In this document: one piece after another, positions 58,731 through 60,000 of the stretch
How the letters are laid out: every line of letters starts with the position of its first letter
Position numbering within the stretch: the first letter of the stretch is position 1
Source of the DNA: Zygnema cylindricum
Lineage: Eukaryota > Streptophyta > Zygnematophyceae > Zygnematales > Zygnemataceae
Assembly: GCA_037447655.1 (NCBI GenBank)
Contig: JBBHKE010001538.1
Span: 126,001-186,000 of the forward strand
Reading direction: 5' to 3'
DNA: 60,000 nucleotides
The notes under the pieces: model-generated
What the model saw: only the letters and a program-made list of their open reading frames with translations
What the model was told of the DNA's origin: nothing
The model's database searches: none
Translations under genes and position numbers: made by a program

Positions 58731-60000
58731 TTACGGAAAGCAACCACGAAAGTCTCCAAATCCCGGAGGAGCACGAGGAGGAAGTTCCAGAACACGCCGT
58801 CGATCCATAACGGCAATAGACGATCGAAGTAATATAGAAGCCAACACTCGTTGTAGGGCCACGGAAAAACGTTGACGATAAAAAGAAGTAAGGACCGAAA
58901 CAGGAGGGCTCCCAGGTCCTCGCCTCTCGAACGAGCGCCGCCCACAAGTACGGAAAAACTCGTCCAAAGCCACACCCAAACAACCAAATATCTCGACCGC
59001 CATCGGAATGAAGCCATCCATAGCGTCGCGATGGGCATAATCACGCTCTTTCCGTTTAGCTGCGTCACGGGCAGCCACTCCCATATGTCGAGCCGCTTGG
59101 TTGACGATTGTAGTTGAGGTAGGGTTCGTCAAAACAATGTCACCAAATGTACGACGCACACCATCAAGTAATACAAGATCGATCCGACGAGAAGGAATAA
59201 TGTGAGAAACCTCGCGACGAACAGAAAATCCCCCCTCAGAAGCGATAGTAGCGATGGTGTCTCGGATCGTGTCGTGCGCATGAATCAACTCGCCCCCGTG
59301 GGAGCAACGAAGCAAATGGACCCCGTCAGGCTCGAGAACGTGGCCGCAGGAGCAAACAAGTGAGCCAAGCAAAGGTGGGTGAGGGAGGCCAAGCCGGAAC
59401 CTAAGGGCCGTGGTGAACTGAGCAGGGGTGAAACGAAGAGTGGATAAGATAGGGACGGCCAATAGCCAAGCTCCAGAGCCAGGTCCGCCACAAGATAGAA
59501 AACGTGCACGCGAAGAATTGGAAGGAAGCGCCTGAAGAAGCTCGGATTTAATAGCGGCGACAACCCGATCAGAAATGGATTCCTGAACACGCGCAACTGA
59601 TGTCGTAACGAGAGTGGAAAAAATCGGCATGTCCTCGATGGCAGCCGGAGTAAGAGAACGTGATGCATCCAAAAGGGACCGCTGGAAAGCGAGCTCACCA
59701 TCCGAAACACGGGGAACCACGGTCGCAAGAATAGGAGTGTCCCCGGCCAAAAAACGAGAGACGATAGTGGAAGCAACAAGACACCAACTCCCCAAATAGG
59801 CGGCTGGAGCAACACGCGCCGTCGAGAGTAAACCCAAACCGCCAGCCGAGACAGGAAGAGAGGCTTGGATGCGTGCCGCAGGCCCAGACTCGCGATCAAA
59901 GGCTCCACGGCCCAACAAAGTGTGGAGGACATCCATAAGCCGATCATCGAATGCAGAAAGTGAGGACACAAAGGATGGGGTGGGAGGGGAAGTCCGAGTG
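58731..60000 (-). CDS. C-terminal part of a LINE-like (non-LTR) retrotransposon ORF, runs off the window
   Basis: An open minus-strand frame of more than 412 codons with no true ATG at its upstream end, so the protein continues beyond 60000. No RT core is inside the window. A Cys/His motif C-S-C-G-H-x7-H-L-L-R-C (about 59305-59355) followed by R-R-I-D-L-V-L-L-D-G-x-R-R-T-F-G-D-I-V-L-T-N-P (about 59100-59200) resembles the C-terminal CCHC plus nuclease-like region of plant and algal non-LTR retroelements. The latter could be a PD-(D/E)XK restriction-like fold. The region is visibly richer in G+C than its surroundings. A domesticated or host gene cannot be excluded. Confidence 0.55.
   Translation of the reverse strand, partial: TRTSPPTPSFVSSLSAFDDRLMDVLHTLLGRGAFDRESGPAARIQASLPVSAGGLGLLSTARVAPAAYLGSWCLVASTIVSRFLAGDTPILATVVPRVSDGELAFQRSLLDASRSLTPAAIEDMPIFSTLVTTSVARVQESISDRVVAAIKSELLQALPSNSSRARFLSCGGPGSGAWLLAVPILSTLRFTPAQFTTALRFRLGLPHPPLLGSLVCSCGHVLEPDGVHLLRCSHGGELIHAHDTIRDTIATIASEGGFSVRREVSHIIPSRRIDLVLLDGVRRTFGDIVLTNPTSTTIVNQAARHMGVAARDAAKRKERDYAHRDAMDGFIPMAVEIFGCLGVALDEFFRTCGRRSFERRGPGSPPVSVLTSFYRQRFSVALQRVLASILLRSSIAVMDRRRVLELPPRAPPGFGDFRGCFP

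Overview
The window is a dense, nested stack of plant-type transposable elements. I see no ordinary host gene, rRNA gene or CRISPR array. Most coding sequence lies on the minus strand and belongs to Ty1/copia and chromodomain Ty3/gypsy LTR retrotransposons. The rest is a decayed PIF/Harbinger transposase, a Myb/SANT-like partner of the same superfamily, one Harbinger-type MITE, a gag-only copia element and the 3' part of a LINE-like element. The organism is probably a streptophyte with a repeat-rich genome (moss, liverwort, fern, lycophyte or charophyte alga). The best evidence is the copia primer-binding sites, which match up to 15 nt of the anticodon arm of plant-type initiator tRNA-Met (GGTGGGCCCATAACC). 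I cannot name the species.

Layout. 1-8845: an old copia element (LTR at 1-926, RNase H remnants at 927-1409 and 7768-7990), split by Copia-A (1410-7762, 5-bp target duplication GTGAT), then a truncated LTR in the opposite orientation. 9022-10932: a Copia-B-type LTR containing a solo LTR of another family (9397-10504, target duplication ATTAT). 10933-23022: a gypsy LTR and an unusual ORF ('ORF X') cut in two by Copia-B (12376-22681), whose left LTR is itself split by gag-only Copia-C (12700-16882, target duplication TCTAC). 23149-26386: Gypsy-1 pol with chromodomain. 26387-39593: a chimera of two copia elements (Copia-G left, Copia-F right) carrying a MITE (28283-28949), a solo LTR (29044-30060) and a palindromic 'foldback' gag element (33211-36984) flanked by 188-bp direct repeats. 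39594-44525: Gypsy-2 (5' part) with a solo LTR in gag. 44526-46911: AT-rich sequence and a broken Harbinger transposase. 46912-53240: Copia-E, the best-preserved full-length copia. 53241-60000: a Copia-B-like gag remnant, a minisatellite, a tRNA-like sequence, two tandem-repeat arrays, the Myb/SANT pseudogene and a GC-richer LINE-like ORF running off the edge.

The main biological points are these. (1) In all the copia families the gag start codon lies inside the LTR and the half-tRNA primer-binding site is translated as part of gag (residues like V-M-G-P-P). (2) Most copia LTRs also carry, on the strand opposite their own transcript, a tRNA-like block with a B-box and an oligo-T run, followed by a hairpin with a conserved loop and a stem that varies between subfamilies. 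(3) The 33.2-37.0 kb element has both LTRs turned into near-perfect palindromes and sits between 188-bp duplications. (4) ORF X is an unfamiliar protein whose frame resumes exactly when Copia-B and one target-duplication copy are removed. Nearly all pol genes are broken. Exceptions with long open stretches are the Copia-E RT/RNase H, the Copia-F integrase, the Gypsy-2 PR/RT segment and the 819-codon gag ORF.
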